Source: Alentia gelatinosa (Eukaryota > Annelida > Polychaeta > Phyllodocida > Polynoidae). Taken from it: 64,000 nt of DNA. The stretch spans positions 105,135,125 to 105,199,124 of the forward strand of contig OX465581.1 of NCBI GenBank assembly GCA_950022655.1. Reading direction: 5' to 3'. This document shows, piece by piece, positions 45,768-56,277 of the stretch (position 1 is its first letter; every line of letters begins with the position of its first letter). A program made the position numbers and the translations under genes. The notes under the pieces are model-generated. The model did no database searches. It had not been told where the DNA came from and worked only from the letters and a program-made list of their open reading frames with translations.

Positions 45768-45906
45768 AACGTCCTGACCATGCTGTACAATTCATAGAAC
45801 GAGATGGTAATTTACAGTTTGTACGGACCGAGGCGTTTACGCCGAGTTCCGTACAAACTGTAAATTACCATAGAGTTCTGTGAATTGTACAGCATGGTTG
45901 GACGTT
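45768..45906. mobile_element. 139-bp almost complete palindrome (foldback MITE)
   Basis: The arms pair almost end to end. The left arm has aacgtcctgaccatgctgta, then aattcatagaacg and ggtaatttacagtttgtacg. The right arm has their complements down to catggttggacgtt. The centre is gaggcgtttacgccgag. Fragments of the same sequence (gtgtacggaccagtggttcg) lie at 46008-46085. Confidence 0.9.
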
Positions 45907-46344
45907 ATATATTTACTATATACCCGAAATTTAAAAAAAAACCCATTAATTTCATTTAGCTTAACATCAATATCTTAATAAACGTGTATGGCAAGGTGGT
46001 CCGTATTTTAGTGTACGGACCAGTGGTTCGTACAGTATTTTTACGTTATATGCCGAAACGGTGTGTATTTACAGTATGTACGGCATGGGTATATAGTAAA
46101 ACCACGTACTACAGCTGTAGGTTGGAGCACTGGGATCTATAGGCCCTCTAACTGAGTGTGCTGGGGGTAGCTGAATTCAGAATTTTGAAAGATTACAGAA
46201 CAATTTTATCTAAGATTTAGAATTTAGACCTGGAGTCTATATTGTTCTCAAAACATACAATTTCTTGAAATTTTCATTTCTTTGAGACTAAAATGCTTAT
46301 TGAGCAGTTATTTCCAATTTTATTCCCCAAAACGACTATTTTGT

Positions 46345-46425
46345 AAATGATGCCTCAAGGCATCACCCGGCCAGCCCTGGTTGATGCCTCAAGGCATCAT
46401 CTGCCGTGAATGGGTTAAATGTTAA
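46345..46425 (+). repeat. repeat family F fragment with double hairpin motif
   Basis: Two gatgcctcaaggcatca palindromes stand about 20 bases apart, followed by ccgtgaatgggttaaat. Confidence 0.6.
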
Positions 46426-46620
46426 GTCATATGCTAGATTTTTGGATTTGATATGACTTAAATTGCGTACTGTAGAGCCAATTTCTCTCGCCAAATGGAG
46501 TGGAGGGACCCTGCCACTACAAGTAGGCTTGCAACAGGTGTGGTTCTTAAAGCACCAAGGCAAAGCCATAGGGTCTGGTTCTAATGACCTGGGTATCAGT
46601 ATGCAAAGGGTCATATTAAA
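46426..46620 (-). pseudogene. LINE linker-region fragment, copy 3 of the RNase H lineage
   Basis: The minus strand reads WCFKNHTCCKPTCSGR, then VPPLHLAREIGSTVR and KSKNLAYDLTFNP. It aligns by eye with the VEGG-x-x-LL and linker parts of the 21715-22410 and 48697-49215 fragments, in shifted frames. Confidence 0.55.
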
Positions 46621-46664
46621 CTGGAGCCTGTGGGATTTTTTCCCCTAACAGTTACCCCTAACAA

Positions 46665-47560
46665 TTCTTCGCTGAAAATATTGGAGAAATTGAATAAGAT
46701 TCAGTGCTTGAAAAACACATGTTTATACTGTTGTTTTGCTATCTACATGGCCGATACATGGAAGCGGCGGCCATCTTGCATTTCAGTAGAATGTTCCTCA
46801 CAGGTGAAGTAGCAATTACAAAATTATGAAATTTAGGAGATACGTATGTTATTGGCTGATAATATTGAAAGAATTGAATAAGACTTTGTGCTTGAAAAAC
46901 CAATGTTTATACCATTATTTTGATATCTACATGGCCGATACATGGTAGTCAGACATAGTGCGACTCTGTTTGTACCTCACTAGAGTCAGACTTGATGTCA
47001 TAGGCAAAGATTGAGACTTACATGATCGCTGGTAACCAGCTCAATTAAAATTAAGTTTTCAAATAACGGATGGTTGATTGAGGAGCTGTCCCATTCAGGA
47101 GTTCAAAGGAAGCATCTGCTGCTCATATGATGTGAGACTGAAGGTTATGATGTAAGTTGTTGAATTCAACTGTTTATTATTTCACGCCACTCCCTTTAAA
47201 AACGTTATTGTGCAAACCAATTTGGTTCGCAAAGAATCTCAAAATTTGCCTATGTCCTTAAGTACAACGTCTGTAGGGAGTGCTAGCAGATATACAGCGT
47301 TGTACTATGTATAACTAATACATGGTAGCGGCAGCCATCTTCGTCTTGGCTGATTTGTCATTTTTAACTTGGATATCAGTAGAATGTCTTTCCCGGGTGA
47401 AGTAGTGGTTAGAAAATAATGAGATTTGGGAGATATATAGATATATATATAGATATATATATAGATATATAGATATATAAATATACATAAATATAATTCT
47501 TTACAGATGATATCTAAAGAATCGAATAAGATTTTGAAAAGTGCTTGAAAAACAAATATT
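46665..47560 (+). repeat. local repeat cluster E
   Basis: Three partial copies contain ttgaataagattcagtgctt-like, ctacatggccgatacatgg, ggcggccatcttgca or ggcagccatcttcg, cagtagaatgt and aggtgaagtag blocks. They lie at 46680-46850, 46865-46950 and 47315-47550. A gatatatatagatat microsatellite interrupts the last. The class is unknown. Confidence 0.6.
47430..47490. repeat. (AGATATATAT)n microsatellite
   Basis: Irregular agatatatat units. Confidence 0.9.
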
Positions 47561-47714
47561 TAAGCTGTTTTCTTGTTTGAGGGTACTCCCTCTGATAGTT
47601 GAGGGGAGTCATGGGAAAGAATAACGAATGACAACTTTTCCTAAAAATTCCTTTAAAGTGATCGTCTATAAGACAATTCGCGTAGGAAATAACAAATACA
47701 ATTCCATGCAACGG

Positions 47715-47875
47715 AAACTCCCTTAAGCCTCTGCTGTGAAGATGCTGTTTCTGCCAAATATGGCCTGCTTCAAGTTTCTAAAAGGCGTGTGCACATTAAA
47801 TCCAACCCTTTGGTCATCTTTAGAGCCATCAGTGAAGATAGGTTCATGGTCTTTGTAACATCCCCTAATGCCCCA
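47715..47875 (-). pseudogene. LINE RNase H remnant, 3' part of copy 2
   Basis: The minus strand encodes FTDGSKDDQRVGFNVHTP, then (in another frame) GRNSIFTAEA before a stop. The aspartate in TDGSK and the glutamate in FTAEA are expected RNase H catalytic residues. Its upstream continuation is on the far side of the TIR element, at 48697-49215. Confidence 0.8.
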
Positions 47876-47877
47876 GT

Positions 47878-48694
47878 CACACTGGCGTAAATTTCGGCGT
47901 TTCTTCTACGTATTTAAATTTGTGGGGAGTATGTATTATGCCCCAGTCACACTGGCGTAAAAAATGGCGTTTTCCCGTGTACGCACGTCTACGTTCTTCT
48001 ACGCATTTTGAAATGTACAAATGCGCGGGGATGCGCCGGAAAACGCGGAGATACGTAAAAGAAAGTCGGAATGCGTAAAGAAACGTAGAAGAAACGTAGT
48101 ATCAGAATGAGTTTTAAAATTTTTAAACTTATCTCTACGCATTTTAAATGCGTAAACGGACGCAGTAAAACGCCACAATGCGTACAGAAGCATATACAAG
48201 CGTTGAGAAACGTTGAGAAACTTACTAAAACGCTGAAGCAAAGCAAACAGATACGTTCCCAATCCGTAGCTGATGCGTGGTTCCCACCACCTCAAATAGT
48301 AGTAAAAACGCCAGAATTTACGCCAGTGTGACTGGATTGCGTACTAAAAGATAAATGCGTTCGATTTGCGTACTTAATACGTGGAACTCGCGACCTTTCA
48401 AATGCGTAGAAGAAACGCCGTTTTTTACGCCAGTGTGACTGGGGCATTAGCTACGGATTTAGAACGTATCTTTTGCTTTACTTTAACGTTTTAGTACGCT
48501 TCTCAACGTTCATCAACGCTTCTGTACGCTTTTGTACGTATTGTGGCGTTTTTCGGCGCATTCCGACTTTCATTTACGCATCTCCGTGTTTTCCTGCGCA
48601 TCTCCGCGTATTTGTAGATTTCAAAATGCGTAGAAGAACGTAGACGTGCGTACACGGAAAAACGCCAATTTTTACGCCAGTGTGACTGGGGCAT
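47878..48694. mobile_element. 817-bp TIR element with nested copy, TA target duplication
   Basis: Outer ends are ATGCCCCAGTCACACTGGCG and CGCCAGTGTGACTGGGGCAT, flanked by TA on both sides. A second left end starts at 47938 and a second right end stops at 48447; a decayed third right end (cgccagtgtgactggattgc) is near 48321-48340. The interior is a long imperfect palindrome of acgcatt/aatgcgt and cgttgagaaacg blocks. No transposase is encoded. TA duplication suggests a Tc1/mariner-like or similar mobiliser. Confidence 0.9.
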
Positions 48695-48696
48695 TA

Positions 48697-49215
48697 GGGT
48701 CTCTTATTCCATTGAAAATACATTCGTAGAAGTCTTGCCTTTCTTGTTTTTATCAGGTCAAAGAGGATGGTTGGAGTTTCTTGTTCCCATGGAAGGATTT
48801 CTGGTGGTTCTTCGACCTGGATACTCTTCACTGGGATGCCAGCCTCCCTGAAGAGTGCTCTTGCTCTCAAAGTCATGGGCTTGGTGATATTTGGTTGTTC
48901 TTTACATATTTCTGAACTTCTGAGGTTTGCCTTAACCTGAATGGTATATTGCACTTTCCCCTGATACAGGTGTAGTGGAAGAATTCCTGTCTCTACATAT
49001 AGGCTTAGGGCTGGTATTGTTCTGAAGCATAGGTGTAGACCATGGTTCTGAATTGCTTTTAGGCACTAGAGTAAGGACTTTGGTGCAGATCCATATACCA
49101 TTGATCCACTGTCTAAGCGGCATTGAAGTTATGTTTTTTATAATGTTAAGAAAACCACCAAATCTGTGGTCACTACTGGTCAGAGCCCATCTCAAACCAG
49201 TACCATGCGAATCAG
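48697..49215 (-). pseudogene. LINE ORF2 post-RT region, 5' part of copy 2
   Basis: In changing frames the minus strand shows MRWALTSSDHRFGG, QWINGIWICTKVLTLVP, YIQVKANLRS-type sequence (TIQVKANLRSSEICKEQP) and KSIQVEEPPEILPWEQE. The last piece corresponds to MQVEEPSDTFPW in copy 1. The frame was then split from its RNase H remnant by the TIR element. Confidence 0.72.
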
Positions 49216-49223
49216 TACTATGG

Positions 49224-49524
49224 TAAAACTGGATGAGTTTTAATCTTAGTCACCGTATGCCACGACTGGAGTTTGGCAAAGTGACTTCATGAGGCGAAGC
49301 CGAGTGAAGTCCGGAGTCAAAACTCCAGGAGTGGCATGCGGTGGCCAAGATTAAAACAAATCAGGTTTTGATTTTATCCTACCCTGTCTCCTCGATTTTG
49401 GAATATTACGTGATAATAATTCTGTATGCAACTAGTGGCATATAAAACTCCGTATGTCAGTCAGCGTGGCATACGGAATCTCAATATTAAGCCTATGGGA
49501 TTTTATATTAGGGGTGGGATAAAG
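49224..49524 (+). mobile_element. composite foldback element P, copy 4
   Basis: The palindrome arms are on gttttaatcttagtcaccgt with atgccacgactggag, and their complements ending ggccaagattaaaac. The module follows: gattttatcctaccctgtct, cgattttggaatatt, and aagcctatgggattttatat with taggggtgggataaa. Copy 5 has the same palindrome, inverted, 4.5 kb away. Confidence 0.78.
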
Positions 49525-49783
49525 GCTGGAATTTGTACCAATATCTGTCGAATCAGAAACTGTTACCATTGCTCAAAATTACAAACCAAGGGCAGAATCC
49601 TCTGCTTTGCTAGTGGACGGACCTACAACTGTTAATTCAATGTGAGCTGCAAGAGCTCCAACCTATTTACAGCATGATTTGCAAACGCTGCAAGATACAA
49701 TTTAAAGGCTAAACTAAAAAATTGTCTCATAGGTCATTTCCAAGAACAATTTTTTTTTTTTTTTGAAAATATTTCTTTATTGA

Positions 49784-50040
49784 CGCAATGTGGATTCATG
49801 TACAGAGTACAGGATTTTCAACCAGCAATCTTAACTCTAAGGTGGGCAACCACTTCAATAGCAAATACCACCAGGGCCTACAAGATATGGTGATCTGCAT
49901 TTTAGACTTCATCCATGCACACCCGCAAGGCAAGAAGTCACAATACCTAAGAGATCTAATTGAATTCAATTGAATCCAACGCCTACACACCAACTACCCC
50001 CCCCCCCCCCCCCCCCACCCCCGGGCTTGAATGCGATGGG
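49784..50040 (+). pseudogene. possible retroelement C-terminal tail
   Basis: A 61-codon frame ends QGKKSQYLRDLIEFN followed by a TGA and then IQRLHTNYPP. After a long poly(C) run comes PGLE-like sequence. The pattern R-x-x-x-E-x-x-W-I-x-x-L-x-T followed by P-x-GLN, with the Trp codon changed to TGA here, is how the C-termini of many GIY-YIG-type endonuclease regions of Penelope-like elements and some other retroelements close. It is short, so the assignment is tentative. The poly(C) run at 49997-50016 lies inside. Confidence 0.3.
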
Positions 50041-50697
50041 CCCACATAGGGCATAGGTACTGTTCTCTGGAGAGATCTTACGGGGCCTTGTGTTTCCCCT
50101 CTAATACTTTGCCTTACCTTTCAGCTAGATAGCTTCACAGTCTTTGTAAATTCCTTCCTTGTTTTTCCTCCTTCAGATTAGACCCAAGGAACTTGAAGCC
50201 ATGTATCCTGCCATTCTTTGTCAGCGCCACTGCTGGACCCTTAATGTAAGGCTTAAGGCTCAGCCAGAGTTTCCACAGACTTTGAGGAATTATTTTCCAT
50301 GACTTTTCCGAGACCAAATCCTGATTTTCCAGGTTTCTTTTCTGGGCTTAATATAATGTTTACATGGAAAGGTTACATAATTAACAGCCTCCCATTGTCC
50401 TTACAGCTGTGAAAACTGCAGTAAACGATTATGGCACTGTACTTGGCATCAACTAGTGCAGAGGGTAAATGATTCCTGTATTTAAATCCTTTTTATCGAA
50501 CAACAAATGGTCTGACCTCTTCCGCATGTCAGCTGCATTGTTTAGGAATATCCAACATTCAAATGGCTAGCTAGCCAGACTGCTGCACAGGTCATAGAAA
50601 AATATAGAAAAACTACAGAACGAGCCCCAAAAAAGAGTAAACAAATTCCAAGACCACTCTATGAAGCAATCACATGTGCTATTATAACACAGAAACG
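50041..50697. other. non-coding, nothing definite
   Basis: A minus-strand 60-codon frame at 50135-50317 (with LTKNGRIHGFKFLGSN) might be LINE debris. No motif is decisive. Confidence 0.3.
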
Positions 50698-50960
50698 CCA
50701 GGGTCAGGAATCAGGAAAAAAGTGGAAATATTTGTTCATGTGGAATCTACTGCCTCATAGAGACTGAGAAAACATAAAAGCGATGCCATGGAATGCAGCT
50801 GACAGTCTGTGGGGAAGTTCAGACCACTGCCTTATTTCTATAGACGAGGTTTGATTTAAACTATCTTTTTTTTTATAGCAGAAAAATACATTTATAAACT
50901 GGAAACGAAAACTAGGATTTCCAAGGACAAGTTGAAGTTTAATTCTAAGTTTATTTCTGA
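50698..50960 (+). repeat. dispersed repeat family D, copy 3
   Basis: Family blocks gccagggtcaggaatcagga, aaaaaagtggaaatatttg, gactgagaaaacataaaag and gtctgtggggaagttcagac, then ggaaacgaaaactaggattt. Confidence 0.75.
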
Positions 50961-51239
50961 TAGCTGCTGTGAATTTTGACATTTACTTTAAGCGATAATC
51001 ATATATAAAAAAAATAATTGTTGAGCTTGAGGGCTGACTTGTGAGAAACCCAACACTTCAGTGATAATCACCTTTACTAAAATGATAAAAATGCATAAGC
51101 TTGTTATCTAGAATGCCTACACAAATTTATGCACATTTCCTGCAGCATAAACAAATTAATTTCAATTAGCACTTAGGAAAAAAATCCAGCACTAGTTCAT
51201 GGCCTGCCTATTTTTGAGTAATAATCCTATCAGACTGAG

Positions 51240-51310
51240 CAATGTCTGGAGGCATTCCCACTGGAATACCGAATGATGCCTAGGGGCATCGTTTCCTGAG
51301 GTTTACATAA
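51240..51310 (+). repeat. repeat family F fragment
   Basis: ggaggcattcccactggaat followed by gatgcctaggggcatcg. Confidence 0.4.
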
Positions 51311-51844
51311 TTATTTTATTGATGTAATAGATTAAGAATCAATTGACCTACGAATATGGAACTTCTGTATAATGTTGGTATAACAACATATTTATGAGTT
51401 TCAGGTAAAATAAAAAACATTATCAAGGATCATGTGTCATATCACATGGTGAAGGCATCTAATTTTTACAATCGACTGCTGAAGCCTAGGTCATTGGTGG
51501 TAAACATACACACTAGTACTCGGCCCTGCGAGTGTGAGTGTGTAGCAGGCACCTAGCATGATAGGGTTAATGTAGTTTTTGTGGTCATAGGTGGAAAAAA
51601 CACAGTGACCTTAATTAAAATTTTCTGTTGAAAATGAAGCAACGAGTGTTGAGGCACTAGCCAGCCTGGTGTAACACTTCAAGGATACAAGTTTTAGTAA
51701 ATAGTTAATCGATATTTACCCTATACAAGTGGGATGATTTTAATCAAAATAATCTATGAAATTGCACTTGATGACTTTAATTGATATTGAGGTAAATTTT
51801 TTTTATAACATATAACATATGGAGATGTCCATAAAATACAATAT

Positions 51845-52085
51845 ATACTATACGCAGGAAAAATACTGGAAATATTTTACATGTGGAATTTACTGCCTAA
51901 AAAAATTTGGGAAAACACATTGGTGTTGGTCTAAGAACGGGCAGAGGGTGTGTTGGGCAATTGAAATCAATAATTTATTGGCGTGAATACGACTCGATTT
52001 TTTGTTTTTAAAAAAGAAAACAACAATTCTATAAACTGGAAATGAATACAAGGATTTGCATGGAAATTTTAAAACTTCCATCGCT
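51845..52085 (+). repeat. dispersed repeat family D, copy 4
   Basis: Blocks aggaaaaatactggaaatat, catgtggaatttactgccta, ggcgtgaatacgactcg and actggaaatgaatacaagga, with ttccatcgctg at the end. Confidence 0.7.
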
Positions 52086-52946
52086 GTAATATGTAAGATC
52101 TTAGATAATTTGGAATTTCATGAGAGATGTGTCTGGTCTTGACACTTGATATGGTTTGTTTGTTTGTTTTTTGGTTTGTTTATTTAAATATTAGTAATGT
52201 TTATTCATATATTAGCAGGAATCTTATTATTTATAACTCACAGTAATAATCTTAGGCCATTTTCTTTAGTTCTCAACTCCCTTTACCTAGTCATAAAGTC
52301 ATAATTTGCTTGTTCATAATCATTATGGCTGAACAGGTTCAGTGTATATTATCGAACTTACCGTTTATCAATGAATAACTTAATCAAATGCATCTTGATG
52401 GAGATATCATGCTAGAGTAGAGCTACATATGTAAGGTCCTCCTTTAAATTGATCTCAACATTAGCTCATCTCAGTCTAATCTATAGCAAGTATACACATT
52501 TTAAATAGTTTGTTGTACCTTGACCAGGTGGATGTTCCCTGAACCGACACCGATTGACAGTGGCAAATCCCAGACGTGACACCATACTAACACTGTGACA
52601 GCAAGGCTTCGCTCTACACGCTTTAATAAACTGTTATATCAAATCCGGAAAACCTAACTAAATCTACCCAAGGCATAGCACGAGATTTGTATAGAGTAGC
52701 TCTTCTGAAATATGAATGGCACTGTTCACACATAGCTCTGGGTGGACAACACGAAGCTGATCATGCCCTATCATTTACGGAAGCCACTCGGGACAAGCAC
52801 TACACGACATAGTCGGTAGGGCCCCACACAGCCTAGACTAGCAACGGTCACAACTACTCCAAGTTCCAACTCCTTCGTATTGGTGTACATTAGATAGGAT
52901 TGTCACTGTGAAATAAATTACTTACTTATGAGTGATGATACGGGAG
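52086..52946. other. non-coding, nothing recognised
   Basis: No credible exon. Confidence 0.35.
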
Positions 52947-53150
52947 TTAAGATGTGGGATTTTCATCGTCTGCGCCGACAGGACAGAAGTATACGTCAAT
53001 AAAGTAGGCTAAGGCACCTGACAATTTCCTAAAAGTCAGTGTGGCTCCGCGATCCAAAGCGAAGCCACATCGCCGACTGTCAGACGGCGAAAAATGTAAA
53101 CATTGCTCCAAATCTGACAAACGACATGCTTTACTCTCCTTAAATTCCAC
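52947..53150 (-). other. possible coding block next to a divergent promoter
   Basis: The minus-strand frame contains SDSRRCGFALDRGATLTF, then RKLSGALAYFIDVYFCP and GADDENPTS before a stop. The plus strand is also open over part of it (PRSKAKPHRRLSDGEKCKHC, with a CxxC pair). Both look partly coding and I cannot choose. If the minus frame is right, it may be a later exon of a gene starting at 53285. Confidence 0.25.
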
Positions 53151-53284
53151 TAGTTATATCAACTTGAGTATACATCCATGTATCAATGATCCAGGAGTAT
53201 TAAAATTTGTCTCGGTTTCCACTAGATCACTTTTACTAAATATCAACACTTGGCACACATTCCGCAAAGTACACCTCTCCGCCA

Positions 53285-53484
53285 TGACCTATCCGTGGCG
53301 CGAGTGTAGCCTGTGTTCCCCACTGTCATTTTCCCGACGGCGTATGTAAAGCGAAATCCTTTCACTCACCTCTGCATAGGCAACGTATTCCTTAATCAAT
53401 ATCCAATTTCATATCCTCATGTCCTGAATTTCTTTGGTATCCTTAAAATTAGGTATCGCCTCTCCCCAGTAAGTTGAAACAAAA
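53285..53484. promoter_or_regulatory. candidate divergent promoter between two ATGGCGGA starts
   Basis: On the minus strand an ATGGCGGAGAGG start lies at 53285. On the plus strand AACAAAATGGCGGACGG places an ATG at 53484. Both resemble the ATGGCGG contexts common in first exons of housekeeping genes, where the motif also binds YY1. The plus frame reads MADGRCWA and meets a CTCG/GTACGT donor-like site at 53509/53510. The minus frame reads MAERCTLRNVCQVLIF before a GTAAAA. The 200 bases between are only moderately GC-rich and have no clear TATA box. Confidence 0.3.
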
Positions 53485-53509
53485 TGGCGGACGGACGTTG
53501 TTGGGCTCG
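53484..53509 (+). CDS. candidate first coding exon, MADGRCWA...
   Basis: Eight codons and two bases run from ATG to the donor GTACGT. Without splicing the frame stops five codons later (TAA). No acceptor exon with matching phase was identified downstream, where mobile elements dominate. Confidence 0.25.
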
Positions 53510-53938
53510 GTACGTCATTTGCTAACAGCACATCCGGGGCTTTCCGATAACACCAAGGGTCGTAGGAGAACTATATTCCTAGTATACTTAGGCAGTATAC
53601 TTGATTAAAATATACAAAATATATAGTTACTAACCATTTGCCTCCGGCTGATTAACGTGACTATGCAGTTTCATCCCACTAGTTGCTAGATGAATGCTAA
53701 TTGAGGTGTCACAGCACTTTGGCAGCTGTGACGTCATATATCTACTTCTGACGTCACAACTTTTGATACAGTAGGCTAGGCATATGGTTTTTTTTAGTAG
53801 ACACCTATACCCTGTACGTTCTGATTAATGTCATGAATGTAATAAGTTGAGGAGGTAAGAGTTTATTTCATGGAGCATCTAATTTTTATAGTATGGTGGC
53901 GAGGGTTTTCGGTAGGGAACGTTCATTAATTATGGTTT

Positions 53939-53953
53939 GGGGGGGGGGGGGGG
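53939..53953. repeat. poly(G) tract
   Basis: Uninterrupted G run of about fifteen bases. Confidence 0.9.
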
Positions 53954-53988
53954 TCAGTTTTTGGAACACCGGCAGGTAAAAAAATAGT

Positions 53989-54330
53989 TTTTATCCTACC
54001 CCTAATATAAAATCCCATAGGCTTAACATTGAGTTTCCGTATGCCACGATGACTGGCATACAGAGTTTTATATGCCACTAGTAGCATACAGAATTGTTAT
54101 CACATAATATTCCAAAATCGAGAAGACAGGGTAGGATAAAATCAAAACCTGATTCGTTTTAATCTTAGCCACTGCATTCCACTCCTGGAGTTTGGGCTCC
54201 GGACCTCACTTGGCTTCGCCTCATGAAGTCACTATGCCATACTCCAGTCTTGGCATATGTTGTTACATATTTAGATTTAGATTTAGATAGGCCAAGATTT
54301 AAACTCATCCAGTTTTACAATAGTACCACA
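53989..54330 (-). mobile_element. composite foldback element P, copy 5
   Basis: Inverted version of copy 4: ttatcctacccctaatataa and cccataggcttaaca, then caaaatcgagaagacagggt and aggataaaatcaaaacctg. The palindrome follows (gttttaatcttagccactgc ... ccatactccagtcttggc), ending ccaagatttaaactcatcca. A gatttagatttagat insertion lies in the right arm. Confidence 0.8.
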
Positions 54331-54370
54331 TTGGAGTACTCCAGTGTGATGCGAGAATTGGTTACCCTGT

Positions 54371-56218
54371 GAAAATCTTGTTTTATCGCCCACTCAATAC
54401 GCGCATGCGTCTGGACACGCTCTTCCGATCAGATTTAACGGACTATATTAGACATACTAGTTTTACCCTATAGAAGTTAGTTGGAAATATGTTTTATCTC
54501 TCCTATACTGTCAACTGGGGTTAGCCTACTTGAGACAGTTTTTGAGGTTTTTTGAAAATATCTTCTAAGTATTTAATGATAACACCTTTCTACATGTTTT
54601 AGATGAGTAGGCCTATAACACCACTGTAGACAGGATTTAATCTCTATTGCCAGTCATTTTCTCTGAAATTTCTGTTGAAAAGTTTGTCTGTCTCAAGTTA
54701 CCCCATGTTGGGGTAACACCCTGGGGCAACTTGAGATGGAAACAATCTTGACCTTGGTCTTGCCTGGACATGCACATATGGGTGTGCATAGGGAAGATGA
54801 TACACATTGACAAGGATCTTCGTTTAAGCCCTGTGAACCTGTCTTTTTTCAATAATTTTTTTACCCTGCCCTTTTGGTAATTTTTTTCTTTTGGAGGGGG
54901 AGGGTATCCTTTCTATTTTTCCAAACAGCACTTTTATTTTTATTGTTACATTCAGATTATAATCAATAGAATATGAAATCTTACATCTAAATAACACATT
55001 ATTCACTAATTAGGCTTTTTCATTGATTTATGCTTCACATTTCATTTCTATCAGTTGTAAGCCTTAGCCCTACAATATTACTTTATTCAACTTTTACATG
55101 TATGTGTATGTTTATTCAAGTAGGCTAGTGCTACAGCCAACAGTTAACAATTGTTTCACTTCCATTGCTTATTGTTTACAGGGAACAGGAAGTGGCCCCT
55201 TTTCTCTATATGGCTGGCAATGATACCTATGATTTAGCTCAGATGAACCATGTCAATGTCAATAATTTATGGCATATTTAGGTAGGAACAGACTGTCTAT
55301 GCTGGGACATGAAGTCTACTTCAACTTTCCTTCAGTCATCTGCTGCCCTTCCTATTGTCATTTTGACATAAAAAGCAGTTGCCCTACCTCATACTGAACC
55401 GAGAAAAAAGAACCCTCACAGTCTCTCTTGTGAACAAATTCTGATCTCTGCTTATCTTTTCATATTTTGTGGGGTTTTTTTTTAATGTTTTGGTGTGCCA
55501 TTTACTCAATTCCTATTTAAAAGTATGACAAAAGGTGTTTTCCCCAAATTATTAAGCACAATTATTCATTGGGATAACTTGAGACACTGCCAAGTGTCTC
55601 AAGTTACAAAACATTTTTTTCAGAATTTGGATTTTCAATGGTATAGATTTGCCAGATAGGGGCATGATTTGGTATTGGTCTTGACAGCAATGCATTTTAA
55701 TACAGTATAAATGCAACAGATTTGATTAGGTGTGCTAGTGGACACCACCAGCACTGAAGTTATCAAGTCTTCTAAATAAATATGTAAAAAAAAAAAAAGA
55801 TTAAGAACACATTATCTCTTGATATAATTGACTCATAGACATAGCAGTCAGGTATAAATACACCATATCTATTCTACTTGCAGTGACTTTAAGTCATATA
55901 TATAAAAAATCATTAAATAGTGACCGTTACATATTTTCATTGTTGAATCCAAAGTGTCTCAAGTTACCCCAGCTGTCTCAAGTAACCCCAGTTGGCGGTA
56001 ATAGGCTCTTAAATGTCGTAAAATTACGTTATTACATTCATTATGACGTTCTTAATTTCGGCAAATTGCACTACAACTCCTAACAGAGATTACGCTAAAT
56101 CCTGACAATCTAGGGAATCGCGCATCAATGAATTTCTCACTCTCCAATCGTTGACTTCAACACTGCACATGTTCGCACATGCACACAAGATACTAGTGGG
56201 CGATAAAACAAGATTTTC
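54371..56218. mobile_element. outer TIR element, ~357 bp, split by another transposon
   Basis: The 24-base end GAAAATCTTGTTTTATCGCC + CACT at 54371-54394 has a perfect inverted partner at 56195-56218. Removing the inner element leaves about 357 bp. It carries no coding frame. Confidence 0.85.
54508..55998. mobile_element. inner TIR element, 1.49 kb, TA target duplication
   Basis: The ends are TGTCAACTGGGGTTAGCCTA + cttgagacag and, inverted, gtctcaagtaaccccagttg + gcgg. TA duplications flank it (54506-54507 and 55999-56000). A tctcaagttacccc motif recurs inside near both ends (about 54692-54735, 55597-55610 and 55955-55968), like subterminal transposase-binding repeats. No transposase frame is intact, so it is non-autonomous or decayed. 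Confidence 0.85.
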
Positions 56219-56245
56219 CCCTTTTCCCCCTTGGAATGCCAAAAT

Positions 56246-56265
56246 TTTTGCCCCCCCCCCCCCCC
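56246..56265. repeat. poly(C) tract
   Basis: A long run of Cs immediately before family C copy 5. Confidence 0.85.
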
Positions 56266-56277
56266 ATAGGAATAGAG

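Noticed and set aside
47999..48331. Opposed frames of 74-98 codons
   Set aside because: Inside the palindromic TIR element; both strands are open because of the inverted repeat.
53041..53349. A zinc-finger gene starting PRSKAKPHRRLSD with a CKHC pair
   Set aside because: Only one CxxC pair, no matching second pair, and the opposite strand is equally protein-like. Left undecided rather than called.
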